A stretch of 64,000 nt of DNA from Deuterostichococcus epilithicus. Lineage: Eukaryota > Chlorophyta > Trebouxiophyceae > Prasiolales > Stichococcaceae. The stretch lies in the NCBI GenBank assembly GCA_033439295.1, contig JAVTLE010000023.1, positions 1-64,000 of the forward strand, given 5' to 3'. Numbering within the stretch: the stretch's first letter is position 1; every line of letters starts with the position of its first letter. Below are positions 23,035-33,700 of this stretch, one piece after another. Position numbers and translations under genes: made by a program. Below the pieces are notes generated by a model that was not told the DNA's origin, did no database searches, and saw only the letters and a program-made list of their open reading frames with translations.

Positions 23035-26000
23035 ATGGCGCTGACTGTGAGCTCCATTGAGGCCGACTTCGTGAAGGACACCAAGACCATTGGTGCGTGA
23101 TGCACTGTCCCGCGGCGCGCTGCTCACGAGCTCGCCGCAGCAGTTGCACACTGACCAACCCGCACATGTTTGGTGTTGCTGCTCGGCAGTCGTGCACGTC
23201 AAGCTCGCATGCGCCTGAACTGTACAGTACGCCTCGCGGAGCAACATGCACCGCACATGACCGATCGCTGTCGGCTGCAGCTCTTGTGTTCATATCGTTG
23301 CAGCAGTGCGCCTGCCCAGGCGGCTGAACCTGTGCCAGACACCTGCTTTTGTAGCTACACTTCGCACCTTTCTCATTTCTGACACCTGGTTTCGTTTGAC
23401 ATCCCACAGGTAAGCAATCCGCGTACCTCGACTTCGACTTCGGTGGCCGTGTGCACTCCACCGATGTCCTCAAGTCTGCAGGCACGAATATTCCACGAGC
23501 TTGCCCTGTCAAGCTGCATATGTCACGCAGCGATGCGATGATCCAGCCCTTGGGCATTGAATCACCAGACGGCACATTGCACTGCGCATGCATGCTGCCT
23601 GTCTGCTCCCTTGGAGCGGACACCTCCAGTCGCAACTTACACTCAAACCTTGGCCGCTCGCGGTGCAGGCAAGTTCGCGACCTGGGACACCCCCGTCCAG
23701 CTGACAGGCGCCGGGATCACCATGAAGGTAGCTTCCCTTCAACATGCGAGGATGTGACTCAAAGTTGTTGCCCGTCCGCCCACCCTGCCGTCCGTTGCCT
23801 CCGGCGCTCCTGCTGCTGACCGGGCCTGCACACACCCGACCTGGCAGCATAAGCCGTGGGCATGGAGCTTCGCATGTCAAGGCGTCTGCGCATGTCCTCG
23901 GCGCGTGTGTATCAGCATATGCACCCCCCAACCGTGCAGCGCCGTCCATCCTGCAGGATGCAGCGGCGGCGCCGGTGCGCATTATGTTGCTATCATCGCA
24001 GCAAACGGTTTGATTTGGAAAAAGTCTCCTTTCCTTTACAGGTTGTTGCCAAGGCCTCCAAGACGCTGGCGCATGACAAGGCCCTGGGCGTCGGCGAGCT
24101 CAACCTCCTCAAGGTACTGATACAACCCTTGAAGCTGGATCCGAGGTTGGGTTGGCATTGTAGCTGCCGCTGTCCAGGTTTGCTATGTGTGGCTGGCGGG
24201 CAGCGTCGTGAGTGACGGACTTGGAACCTCCACAGCATGATTCTGGCTTAAAAGCACCGACACGCGCACTGCGCAGGCGGCAGGACAGGGCCCGCAGACG
24301 GTGCAGCTGCGTGACGAGCTGACGGGCTCATACGCTGGCGAGGTGCGGCTGACCATCTCTGGCGGCAGCCCCGCGATCTCCGGCTTGCCCCACACCGAGG
24401 GTGAGTTTTCAAATGCGCCTGTGCATGCTGCGTGATACTGACTGCACCCGTCTTCAGCATGACTCTGCCAACAGTGTGGATCCCTGCCTACCGATTGCCT
24501 GCTACGAACACACACAACACGTGGCGCCAAAGTCTGCACTCACTACGTGACGCTAGCCTGATGGGCCCTCCTGTTGCACTCCCTCCCAAATGCTATCGAC
24601 CGACGGCAGCTGACATGCTGCAGTGGCCATGCTGTGCAGGCCACGGCGTTGCAGGTGCCGCAGCGTCTGTGCTGCCTGGCCACCACGACTCGCAGACCGG
24701 CACCGGCTCTCAGGGCCACAGTGGCGCTGTCGGCGGTGCCGCCGCAAGTGCCGGCGCTGCAGGCCTCGGCGCAGCCGCGCTGCAGCATCACAACCAGGGT
24801 ACGTGGCGTTGTGATGTCATTTCTGCAGCGATGTTGCAGCCGTGCCCAGGCCCTCTGACACGTTTGGTCATCCGCACAGCAAACTACCGTGCATGCACCT
24901 GCTCAGCTTGCTGCTTGGTGCCACCGACTGCCAGCCGGACTGTATCTCCAATAGACGATGTCCTCAGAAACCGTGTCTGGCAAGCTTTCAGCCACAGGGG
25001 TGCACGGCTGACAGACTCCTACATATGTGCTCCGTTTACTCACCTCGATTCTTACTGCCCCTCAGGCGAGCAGGGCCTCACCGGCCAGCAGGGCGGCCTC
25101 GGCGGCCAGCAGGGAGGCCTTGGCGGCCGCCAGCACGAGACCCTGGGCCAGAAGGTCGAGGACCGCCTGCCTGGCCACCACGCCTCGCAGACCGGCACTG
25201 GCTCTCAGGGCCACAGTGGCGCTGTCGGCGGTGCCGCCGCAGGTGCCGGCGCCGCAGGCCTCGGCGCAGCCGCGCTGCAGCATCACAACCAGGGTACGTG
25301 GCCTCTTGACGTGCTTTCTGCAGCGATGTTGGAGTCGTGCCCAGCCCGCTGACACGTTTGGTCATCCGCGCAACAAACAACCGCGCTTGCACCTGCCCAT
25401 GCTCGCGGCTTGGTGCCACCGACTGCCAGCCGGACTATATTTCCAATGGACAACGCGCCTCAGAAGCCCTGTCTGGCAAGCTTTCAGTCACAGGGGTGCA
25501 CGGCTGGCAGACTCCTACATATGTGCTCCATGTACTCACCTCGGTCCCTACTGCCCCTCAGGCGAGCAGGGCCTCGGCGGCCAGCAGGGAGGCATCGGCG
25601 GCCAGCAGGGAGGCATCGGCGGCCGCCAGCACGAGACCCTGGGCCAGAAGATCGACGAGCACCAGACCGGCCACCACTACAACCAGGTGCGTTTATGGCA
25701 ACAAACCCTAATTGTAGTGCATGGCGTTCGTGACTCCGGTTCTCACTGTTGAGTGCGCACGAAAGGTCACTCAGGTGGCCCCCGCATCGAGCATCAGCAA
25801 GACCTCTCGTGCTTGTCGGTTGCCACAGTGCATCTCGCAACTGCGAGTGGCAGTCGGCCGCCGATGTTGATACTGGTGTCTCCGCTCCCCCGACATCACA
25901 CTAGTGCTCACCTTCATCACTCTGCGTCAACCGCACAGAGACTTCCCAACGCGGGAGTGGGGCCGCAGCAGGGGCGCCAGCACGAGTCGCTGGGGCAGCG

Positions 26001-26994
26001 CATCGAGGACCGCCTGCCCGGCCACCACAACAACCAGGTGCGCACCTTCTCTTCCTGCTCATCAGTGGGCCCGCTGTGGCTGTGGTGCTGCCGGTGTGCG
26101 TCCCTTGTTGAGCTTGAGCCCGGCCCATGAGGGGCTGGTGAACCTGCCTGATTTGAACCTAAATCTGAGTGCGTGACTTCGAAACCCGTCGTCTGACAGC
26201 TGTGTGGTACTCTTCAGAACCGATCGGCATGTGTGCTTTGATATATGTGTCACCGTACTGCTGCGCCATCATTGCAGGGCTTCGCCGGTGCGGGCGTGGC
26301 GCCGCAGCAGGGCCGCCAACACGAGACGCTGGGCCAGCGTGTCGAGGACCGCCTGCCGGGGCACAACACCCACCAGGTACGCAGTTGATGGACAAAGAAC
26401 TGCCAGTCTCCTTGGCAGCTCGCAGGCACAACGCCAGGACATGGTGCAGATATTGAGTTCAGTCAGAAAAGGGCTGAACGCATGGAAAGTACTCGTGCCC
26501 TGACGCGCAGACAGCCTGCCGGCTGGCAATGCGCAGATGCCACGTTTTCAGCTCGCGTGCATGGCTGTGTGCACTTCAGAAGATTCCCATCTGATTGCCG
26601 TTTCGCAAGTGTGCAGGGTGTGCCCGGCGGGCAGCAGCAGGGCTTCAGCCAGGCGGGCGGCCCCACTGGCGCACTGCACATGGGTGGCGCCCAGCCGGGC
26701 CCGGGCCAGGGCCAGGGTTTCGGCACCAACACCGGAGTCGGCCAAGGCCTGCAGGGCCAGGGCATCGGCCACAGCCACGACCAGGGCATCGGTGGCAACA
26801 ACGCTGGCGGCGTGCCGTGCCCGCAGTGCCATGGCACCGGCGGCCTCGAGCAGCGCCTGGAGCAGGGCCTGGGCCTCGGCGGCAACCGCCAGGGCGCGAC
26901 GCAGGGCCAGGGCATCGGCCAGAACGTCAACCAGCAGCGTGAGTTGAATTGGCGTTGCCACTTTGCAACTGACTGTCATCCCCTGGTATGCTGA
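23035..26994 (+). CDS. C2-like domain protein with dehydrin-like repeats (copy B)
   Basis: Eleven exons close in phase to 490 aa: 23035-23092, 23410-23481, 23669-23727, 24042-24113, 24277-24400, 24640-24798, 25066-25293, 25562-25686, 25939-26037, 26278-26376, 26617-26994. The N-terminal C2-like domain (AYLDFDFGGRVHSTDV, ATWDTPVQLTG, HDKALGVGELNLL, AGEVRLTISGG) matches copy A. The rest is Gly/Gln/His-rich. It contains four blocks RQHETLGQ(K/R)(V/I)(E/D), three of which run into DRLPGH; this resembles the end of the dehydrin K-segment (KIKEKLPGHH). The last exon has a lone CPQCHGTGG, the DnaJ-type CxxCxGxG motif. Exon 2 appears to use a GC donor (23482). A GTGAGT inside the last exon could instead splice to a further exon before 27237. 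A soluble protective or calcium/membrane-related role is inference. Confidence 0.78.
24570..25561 (+). repeat. Tandem exon-intron duplication, about 496 bp period
   Basis: The exons starting 25066 and 25562 and the introns before them repeat with a spacing of about 496 bp. The introns share long near-identical runs, such as CTGACACGTTTGGTCATCCGC and CTCCTACATATGTGCTCC. Exons 24640-24798 and 25066-25293 also share the GSQGHSGAVGGAA segment. All copies keep phase 1-1, so the duplicated exons stay in frame. Confidence 0.8.
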
Positions 26995-27610
26995 AATGGA
27001 ACCGTCTGGTGCAGGTCAACTGCAGTCTGCCAAGATGGACTATTCTGCCTTTTGGTAGAGATGACGGGGAGGCAATGCTGCGAATTGCTGATGGCTGTCT
27101 CGCTGTTCATGTGCAGGCTTCTAGACGGCACTCCACGCCATCGGTGGCACATCAAGACAAGTACCAAGAGCACAAGCGTGAACTCAGAACGAGCTGGCCT
27201 GTGCCGGCATCAGTATCATCTGGGCACACAGGGGACTGATGGGGAGCCTAACATGTCGTAATTGTGACCACATTCTAGATGCGCATTCCTCCGCAGCTTT
27301 CCTGGCTTGAGCTCGGCAGAGCTCCGTGAGCATCAACCTCCGTGAACATGGCACGTGATCTGTTGCAAATGTTGCTCTGCTGTTTTCGTTTCATTTTGAA
27401 CATTATTGCTCTGGTGCGCCATTTACGTTTTTCGGTGCTGCAAGTCCCATCTACAACCATGTGAAAAGTAAAATTGCACAACTTGAAGCATCTTTCATAA
27501 CGCACGCAAGGGATGCGCAGTCATTGTAGCGTGGACCGCAATACTCGTGCCGCTGCTCAATGTATATTAGTTTACACATGTACATGATGCTGCGCGCATG
27601 GCCAACAGCT
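26995..27610. other. Convergent intergenic region
   Basis: This lies between the 3' ends of C2-like gene B (+) and the U-box gene (-). Sequence 27158-27236 may be a further exon of the C2-like gene if the GTGAGT at 26939 is used. Apart from that and the U-box poly(A) signal, I see nothing. Confidence 0.4.
27572..27576 (-). terminator. Candidate TGTAA poly(A) signal of the U-box gene
   Basis: The minus strand reads TGTAA about 35 bases after the stop codon at 27611. TGTAA is the usual poly(A) signal of chlorophyte nuclear genes. Confidence 0.45.
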
Positions 27611-28810
27611 TCAGGCGGCGCCTACAAGCTGGACAATGACGCTGCGCAGCAGGTGGTTGGCCATCAGGTGTCTGTCTTCGACGGGCAGCCCCGTCGTGGG
27701 TGATGTCCCATGCTGCTCCAGCCAAGAGGCGATGGCGCCGCGCTCGTAGGTGTTGCCGCCCGCGCACAGCACCGGGTCGCGCATGATGACCTGCAGACAG
27801 TGTCAGACCTCCATGAAAGCCCTCGAGAGCATTGCCAAGCAGATCTCTAGTGACACCCCCTGCCAGAATGACGCTTCGAAGCCCGGACGAGGTGTCTGTA
27901 GCCTCGAAATTCCAGGCCAGAACCCTGCATGGCTGTTGACGCACACCGGGCTGGCAGACTAGCGACAGGGTGAGCAGCCTGTGACGCTGCCATAAAGGAG
28001 GTTGTGAATGCGTGCCTTGCTGAGAAGGCACAGCATTCATTCTGGCATTGTGGGCAGGCTGCCGGCAGCCACAGGCTCCCGCCCACCGCCGATGGCGTCT
28101 GCTGGTGCCGGGGCCGCGCCGTCGCTCGCGCCGCCTGCTGGTGTGTCAGATGACTCAGGCCGCGGTAGCGCATGCGCGTGCTCCCGGCCACGAGCTGCCC
28201 CCTCCGGGAAAAAAGGCCGCTCTGCGCTTGGCGCTGCAGCTGCTGACCCAGCGCCGCTACCCCTGTCGGGCGGCTGTGCGGAGCCGTCTGCGCCATCGCT
28301 TGGCGGCTGCACTGCAGCGGCCGCTGAGAGAAGTGGCCGCGCTGCACCGCCGCCCCCTGCCGCCGTCGCCCTCCGGCGCGCCGTCTGAGCGCGCTTCAGG
28401 GCCGACTTTGCTGCCGCCTGCTGCTGGGCTGCGGCTGTACCCTCCTCCTCCTGTAGGCAGCCAGCGCACTTGGGGACTGGGGAAGGTGAGCTGACGGACG
28501 GAACACATGGTGTGCTCCAGGGCTGCAACATGTCTTGCAGCATGACTTTAGCACATGCAAAGCCTCTACACGTTGCAGGGTCGGAACGCAGGCCACGGAG
28601 ACCAGAATGCAGCCCGAGGGAGTGATGCTGCCGCATACAACATGTCACACTGCCCGTCCAGGGGGGTAAAAGCGCCTGCGTGTGCATCGCCTGCACGCTT
28701 GCAGGACATGGAAAGATAGGTAGACTCCATCAACCACGCACCTCTAGCAAGTCTCGCATTCCTGCCTCAGCGGCCGCGACCGCGTCGATCTGTGCAGCCG
28801 CCGCCGCCGC

Positions 28811-28843
<33 letters not shown>

Positions 28844-29640
28844 AGGCTGCGGCGCCTTGAGCGCATCGACCACCGGCTGCACGACGGCTGCAACGCGCCG
28901 CCAGTACAGCTGTGACGGCGGCGGCGGCTGGCTGTTTGGGCGAGGCGAGGGGGCCACAGCTGGATGGCACCGTCCCGTTGCCAGAGCTGCTGCCGGCACT
29001 TGCGGCTGGCGGAGCAGCCACCTGGCTGTCCATTGCCACCGGAAGGACGCAGTGGGTGTGCGGCTGGATATTTACTCTGCAGGCTGTGATCATGCCCTCC
29101 GTGTCAGCCAGCTCCAGGACGCTCGGCGGGTCCCTGCTGCGGCTGTCGCGTTTTCATTGAGGGTCGCCAGGTATCCCGCCGCGGCATACCGTCCAGGTCT
29201 GCCTCCTTGCAAGACAGCACCAGCGTACCATGGCGTCGCAGCGCCTCCGCGACACGCATTTGGGGCTGTGCGTGTCCGGCACCCGGAGAATCAGGGCTTG
29301 GCGGCACCTGGTGATCCACGCTGCGCTGACTGTGGCGGAAAGCGGTTGCGGCAGCTGCAGCAGGCCTGCCACGATCGCATCGCTGACCAGCTCAACCGCC
29401 TCAAGGCGCACAGAGAGCGCCGCCATGGCCGTGATGGGCCTGGGGCACTGGCTGTGCGTCGTCTCGGTCTCGCTGGGGCGGTACAGGTGCCAGGGCGTAC
29501 TCAAGCCGAGCTGAATGCCGCCATTGCCGGCATCAGGCGCAGCAGCTTCCACCGCCGCCGCGAACTCCCTTGTTGCCGCAGCGAGGTTGGCGATAAGCTG
29601 CCGCTCCTGGGCCGAGCTAGCTCATGCCGGCAGCTGCAGC
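27611..29640 (-). CDS. U-box E3 ubiquitin ligase
   Basis: U-box proteins recruit E2 enzymes and transfer ubiquitin to substrates. The last exon (27611-27790) encodes the core: MRDPVLCAGGNTYERGAI, SWLEQHGTSPTTGLP, then HLMANHLLRSVIVQL and a stop four residues later. The order (M-DPV, G-TYER-AI, W, HxxCP-like turn, N-LR--I) is diagnostic of the fold. Upstream exons in phase are 28073-28450 (Ala/Gln/Lys-rich, probably coiled or disordered) and 28742-28909 (VVQPVVDALKAPQPG followed by poly-Gly). Helical segments at about 29310-29440 (AVELVSDAIVAGLLQ) and 29520-29610 (RQLIANLAAATREFAAAVE) probably belong to the N-terminal part, but their splicing and the start codon are unresolved. The domain sits at the very C-terminus, as in many plant PUB proteins. 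Confidence 0.72.
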
Positions 29641-30741
29641 TGGAGGGCGACTGTTTGCATAGTTCGCTCCTTATAGGGCACACGAACGCCTGGCTGCATT
29701 CCTCCCGCTGTATTCGCCACTGGCGCGGGTGGGAGAGGGGGCCGCCGGCCGGCATGGCGATGTGCTGACGGGCTGAGCTGTTGCCGAGCACGCGTTGTGG
29801 CATCGCCTCCTGCAGCAGCTGTGCCAGGATGCAGGTGACCAGGACCCTTCTCAGGTCGCGATCGCTTCTAATGCCAACACGCGCGCGGCTCGACCCTCGC
29901 TCTTCCGTGGCTGCATCGCTTGAACGCTCGCGGCTGCAACGCTGCATCGCTGGGCGCTGTGAACGATAAGTGAAAGAATGCCGTCCCTCAAGGGAGCGAA
30001 AACAAATCAGTAGTGTTGGGCCAACAGCCTGTTGGCCACATGAAGTCAAGAACACAATACCAAACGAAATAATATTCAAGTGCCCCGTTGGGCTCACCGA
30101 TCCACGCGCCTTGCGGATGCTCGCTGTCCACTGCACTGCACTTTCGTTCGAGCTAGCCGAACCGGATTCAAACTGCAAGTTCCCGCAAAGCTTGGCCTCC
30201 AACTGCAGCAAGCCTGGTTTTGAACCCATTCCTGTGGTAGGGCACTCGTGAGACACTGGTACTGTTGTGCCTGAACGACAGAGGTGATCCGGTGCTGTGG
30301 AGTGTAGCCGATGCCGGCAGCGTCAGGTACGAGTACACATCGTCAAACTTCGCGCCTGATGATCCTGCAAGACTGCAACCTGATTGTTGAAGGCTTGATT
30401 CGTCTAGTACAGCCGCATCCGGACTCGCTGCTGCAATAAATCAACTGTGAAGACTGCTCCGCCGAATGTGCCGAGGCGCCAGCTGCAGGACACCACTGCG
30501 CCTGCGGCCTCCGCAGTACAGCTGCCGGCCTCAAGCGCCACCTCGCAAGCGCCAGCAGTGAGCCACCTGACGTGCACCCCAGCATGCAATGACACAGCCG
30601 GCGCTCAAGCAGGCACCGAATCAGCATCCGCCAGACTGCATGCATTGGCGGTCAGCTCATCTCGCATTCTGGTGGGATTCAACGCCTGCCACTTCCGAGT
30701 TCTTGGTCGACTGCCTTCTCGCAGACCGCGGCGAAGATGAC
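29641..30741. promoter_or_regulatory. Divergent region between U-box and reticulon genes
   Basis: This stretch should hold the 5' end and promoter of the U-box gene (-) and of the reticulon gene (+). An open frame upstream of 30742 is in frame with the reticulon start back to an ATG at 30589, so the protein could be up to 51 residues longer. I see no other gene. Confidence 0.4.
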
Positions 30742-33700
30742 ATGCACTATGGGGTGGGCGCGCCGGGTGAGGACGCCTCCCTGAGCGAGGCCGGCCGGCC
30801 ATCACCGCTGGGGACGCTGCCACACCAGCCGCATAGCGGCCGGCAGCTGCGCAGCGCCAGAGGCGGCGGAGCGCCCGCGGCAATGCACGCCCTGACCGAC
30901 CCGTCGGCGCCGAGCTGGCTGCAGCAGCTGGGTGATGAGCGGCGCCAGTGGGACGCGGTCGGGCAGCAGCAAAACGCACATGAGCAGCAGCCATCGCGGC
31001 GGCGGCCGATGTCACAGCAAGGCAGCCCCCAGCGCGTCAATGCGATGCGCACGAATGCTGCGCTGGAGCTCCCTCATGGCACCGGCGCCGGCGCAAACGA
31101 CGCGATGCGGCCCGCTCGTATGCAGCACGAACAGGAGCAACGGGCGGCCCCGGGGCAGGACTCTCTTGGCCATGCACCAGGAGTTCATGCTGACGGCGGC
31201 GGCGGCGGCGGAGGCGGCAGTTCCTGCCGAATGCAGGACGGCGGCCTCCAGGGCCGCGGCGCTGCCAACGGGCCGCTTGCCGCGGGCGGCCCGGCGCTGC
31301 CGGCGCGATCGTGGGTGCAGCTCATGTCGCCGCGCACCGCCTCGCCGCGGCGGCAGCCGCTGTCAGGTGTGCTATTCTTCTTGTCGATTAACTCTCACCC
31401 AGCTGCATCGCATGCGATTGGATGCAGCAGTTTGGTCTGGCATCATCTATCCGTGCAGCATGCATCAGTGTGCACTCTGAAACCGCAGAGCAGGAGCGGC
31501 GCTGGCTGGAGCACTCGGAGCTGCGGGCTCAGACACCATAAACCCCGAATCTTGGCCGTGTTCCTTCCTGCCAGAGGTGGCAACGGAGATGTGGTGCTGT
31601 TCATGTGCAGAGGAGGAGCCGAACTCGTCCGAGCTCTGGGGCCCACGGGCCTGGAGCCCCGCACCTTGTGCATGTTCCGTCTCTCCAGAGGCGGCAGCGG
31701 AGATTTAATGCTGTCATTGGCTGTCGTGTGCAGAGGAGGAGCCGCACTCGCCCGAGCTCTGGGGGCCGCGGGCCTGGAGCCCCACCACCGTCGCGCGCCG
31801 CAGCTACGACACCCACGGGCAGCCCAGCCCGCGACGCCAGGACGGTGCGACCCTGCTGTCGGCCCTGCTCCAGGTTCACAGGTGCCAGGGCCCCAGTGCA
31901 CGCAGATGCGCAGATCCTTGGAACCCCCCAGGATGATGACCTTCCCATCGACCTCAGGAATGAGCATCAGAGCCGTGTAGTCTGTTGACCGGTCCCCATT
32001 CTTTGCTGCAGGGCCAAGCCTCCTGTCCTGCACGTCGAGGCTAGGCCTGTTTCTCGGCTGCGGCCAACATGCAGTCTGTGCCGGGGGTTTTCCGGGGCTG
32101 CTTGATGGCTTCGACTGCACCCTGCAGAGTCGCGGTGGGAGGCGGCGGCGGCGGCGGCAGCGCGCAGCACTTATGGCACCACAAGCCTGCAGCCACCTGC
32201 ATCAGCGCGAGCAGCGACTTCCCCGCCGCGCTACCAGCATCCTGTGGCCGCCCATGCGGCGCCACCACAGCCGCAGCTGCGCGGCGGCGCTGCAGCGAGC
32301 CCCCGCGGCACGAGCAGCGGCAGCAGCCCGACTGCCGGCGGCAGCAGCGGGGACGAAGCCGCCGTGGTCTTCGGAATCAGGCCTCCAAGGTCTCCCTCCA
32401 AGCGGCCCTTGTCCCCGACGCCGCCGCTGGACCTGGCGAAACTCGCAAGCCGCCAGCAGCGGCGCAGCCACCTGACGGCGCCGCCAGCTGTGGCACAGCA
32501 GCAGCCGCCGCAGGCAGCGGCTGCCGTGGCGTCGGGCGCCGCCGCGCAAGCAAGCGGCCGGCAGCGCGGCGCTGGCAGGCTGGGCGGCAGCCCAAGAGCT
32601 GTCGCCGACACATACTCCCGCGACTTCGGGCCAGCTTCGACCGCGCCGGCGGCCGTCGGTGATCCAGATACCAAGCGCCGCTCGGCCGCCGGGGCTGTCA
32701 CACGGGCGATGGGGCGGCAGTTGCTCAGCATGCGTGACGCGGCGGTCGCGGCGGCGTCGCCACGCCTCGACTGGGCACTGGGCAGTCCTACTGGCGGAGT
32801 GCACCAGCCCCCAGTGAGTGCTGGCTGTTAGTTGAAATAGCAGCCCGGAGCGGTCCATGGCCTCTTTCTTCCAACCAAATCACACTTTTTAGTGAGGACG
32901 GCGCCGCCTGTGAGGCATGCCCAGGCAGTGCTCGCATGGACCGAGTCTGGAATTCCTACGGCATGACCTGAGTGCCTCGGGGTTGGCACTATATGCAGCC
33001 GTGCGTGCCCCCATCATGGCACACAACGGCAAACCCTCACTGCGAACCTACAACCTCTTACACTTGAGCTGTGGAGCCACTAGGCCACTAAATTGCATTC
33101 CCAGCAGACCACGGGCTGCACTTCTCACAGCACCTCATTGCAAGTCACTCCTAAGGCAGGCGTCATGGCACGGCGGCGGTGCAGCCAGCGTTGCTCTCCC
33201 GCCGGAGGCTGTGCAAGTGGCGCCGCTGTGGGCGGACCCCTGGCTGTCGGCCATAACTTCCTCATGAGCCTTGCCATCCTTTTCTCGTCTACAAGTGCGC
33301 CGGCATGGCAGCGGGGTAACTGACATCGCCTTCCCGCCTGCCAGGCACTGCTGCTGAGCTCTCACCTCCAAACTTTGGCACCGTGTCCAGGCAATAGGCA
33401 GCACCTTCCCGCCGGATGCAGTGCAGACGGTGCCGCTGGGGCTGTATGGTCCTGAGCCCTCACGTTGTTTTTGTCAACCACAGGTGCCGTGGCACGGCGG
33501 CATGGCACGTGACCGCGCCTTTCCTGTGAGAGGCGTTTCAGGCGGTGCAGCTGTGGGCAAAATCCTGGCTGTGCTCCGTACCTTCTCCTCAGCATTCACC
33601 TTCCCCTCAGCATTTACCTTCAAAACTTTCTGTGCACAGGTGCCGTGGCATGGCGGCGGGTCAACCAGCAACGCTTTTCCGCCAGAGGCGGTGCAGGCGG

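Noticed and set aside
26463-26979. Minus-strand Pro/Trp-rich and Ala/Leu-rich frames
   Set aside because: They are antisense to the last exon of C2-like gene B, which continues its Gly/Gln-rich protein.
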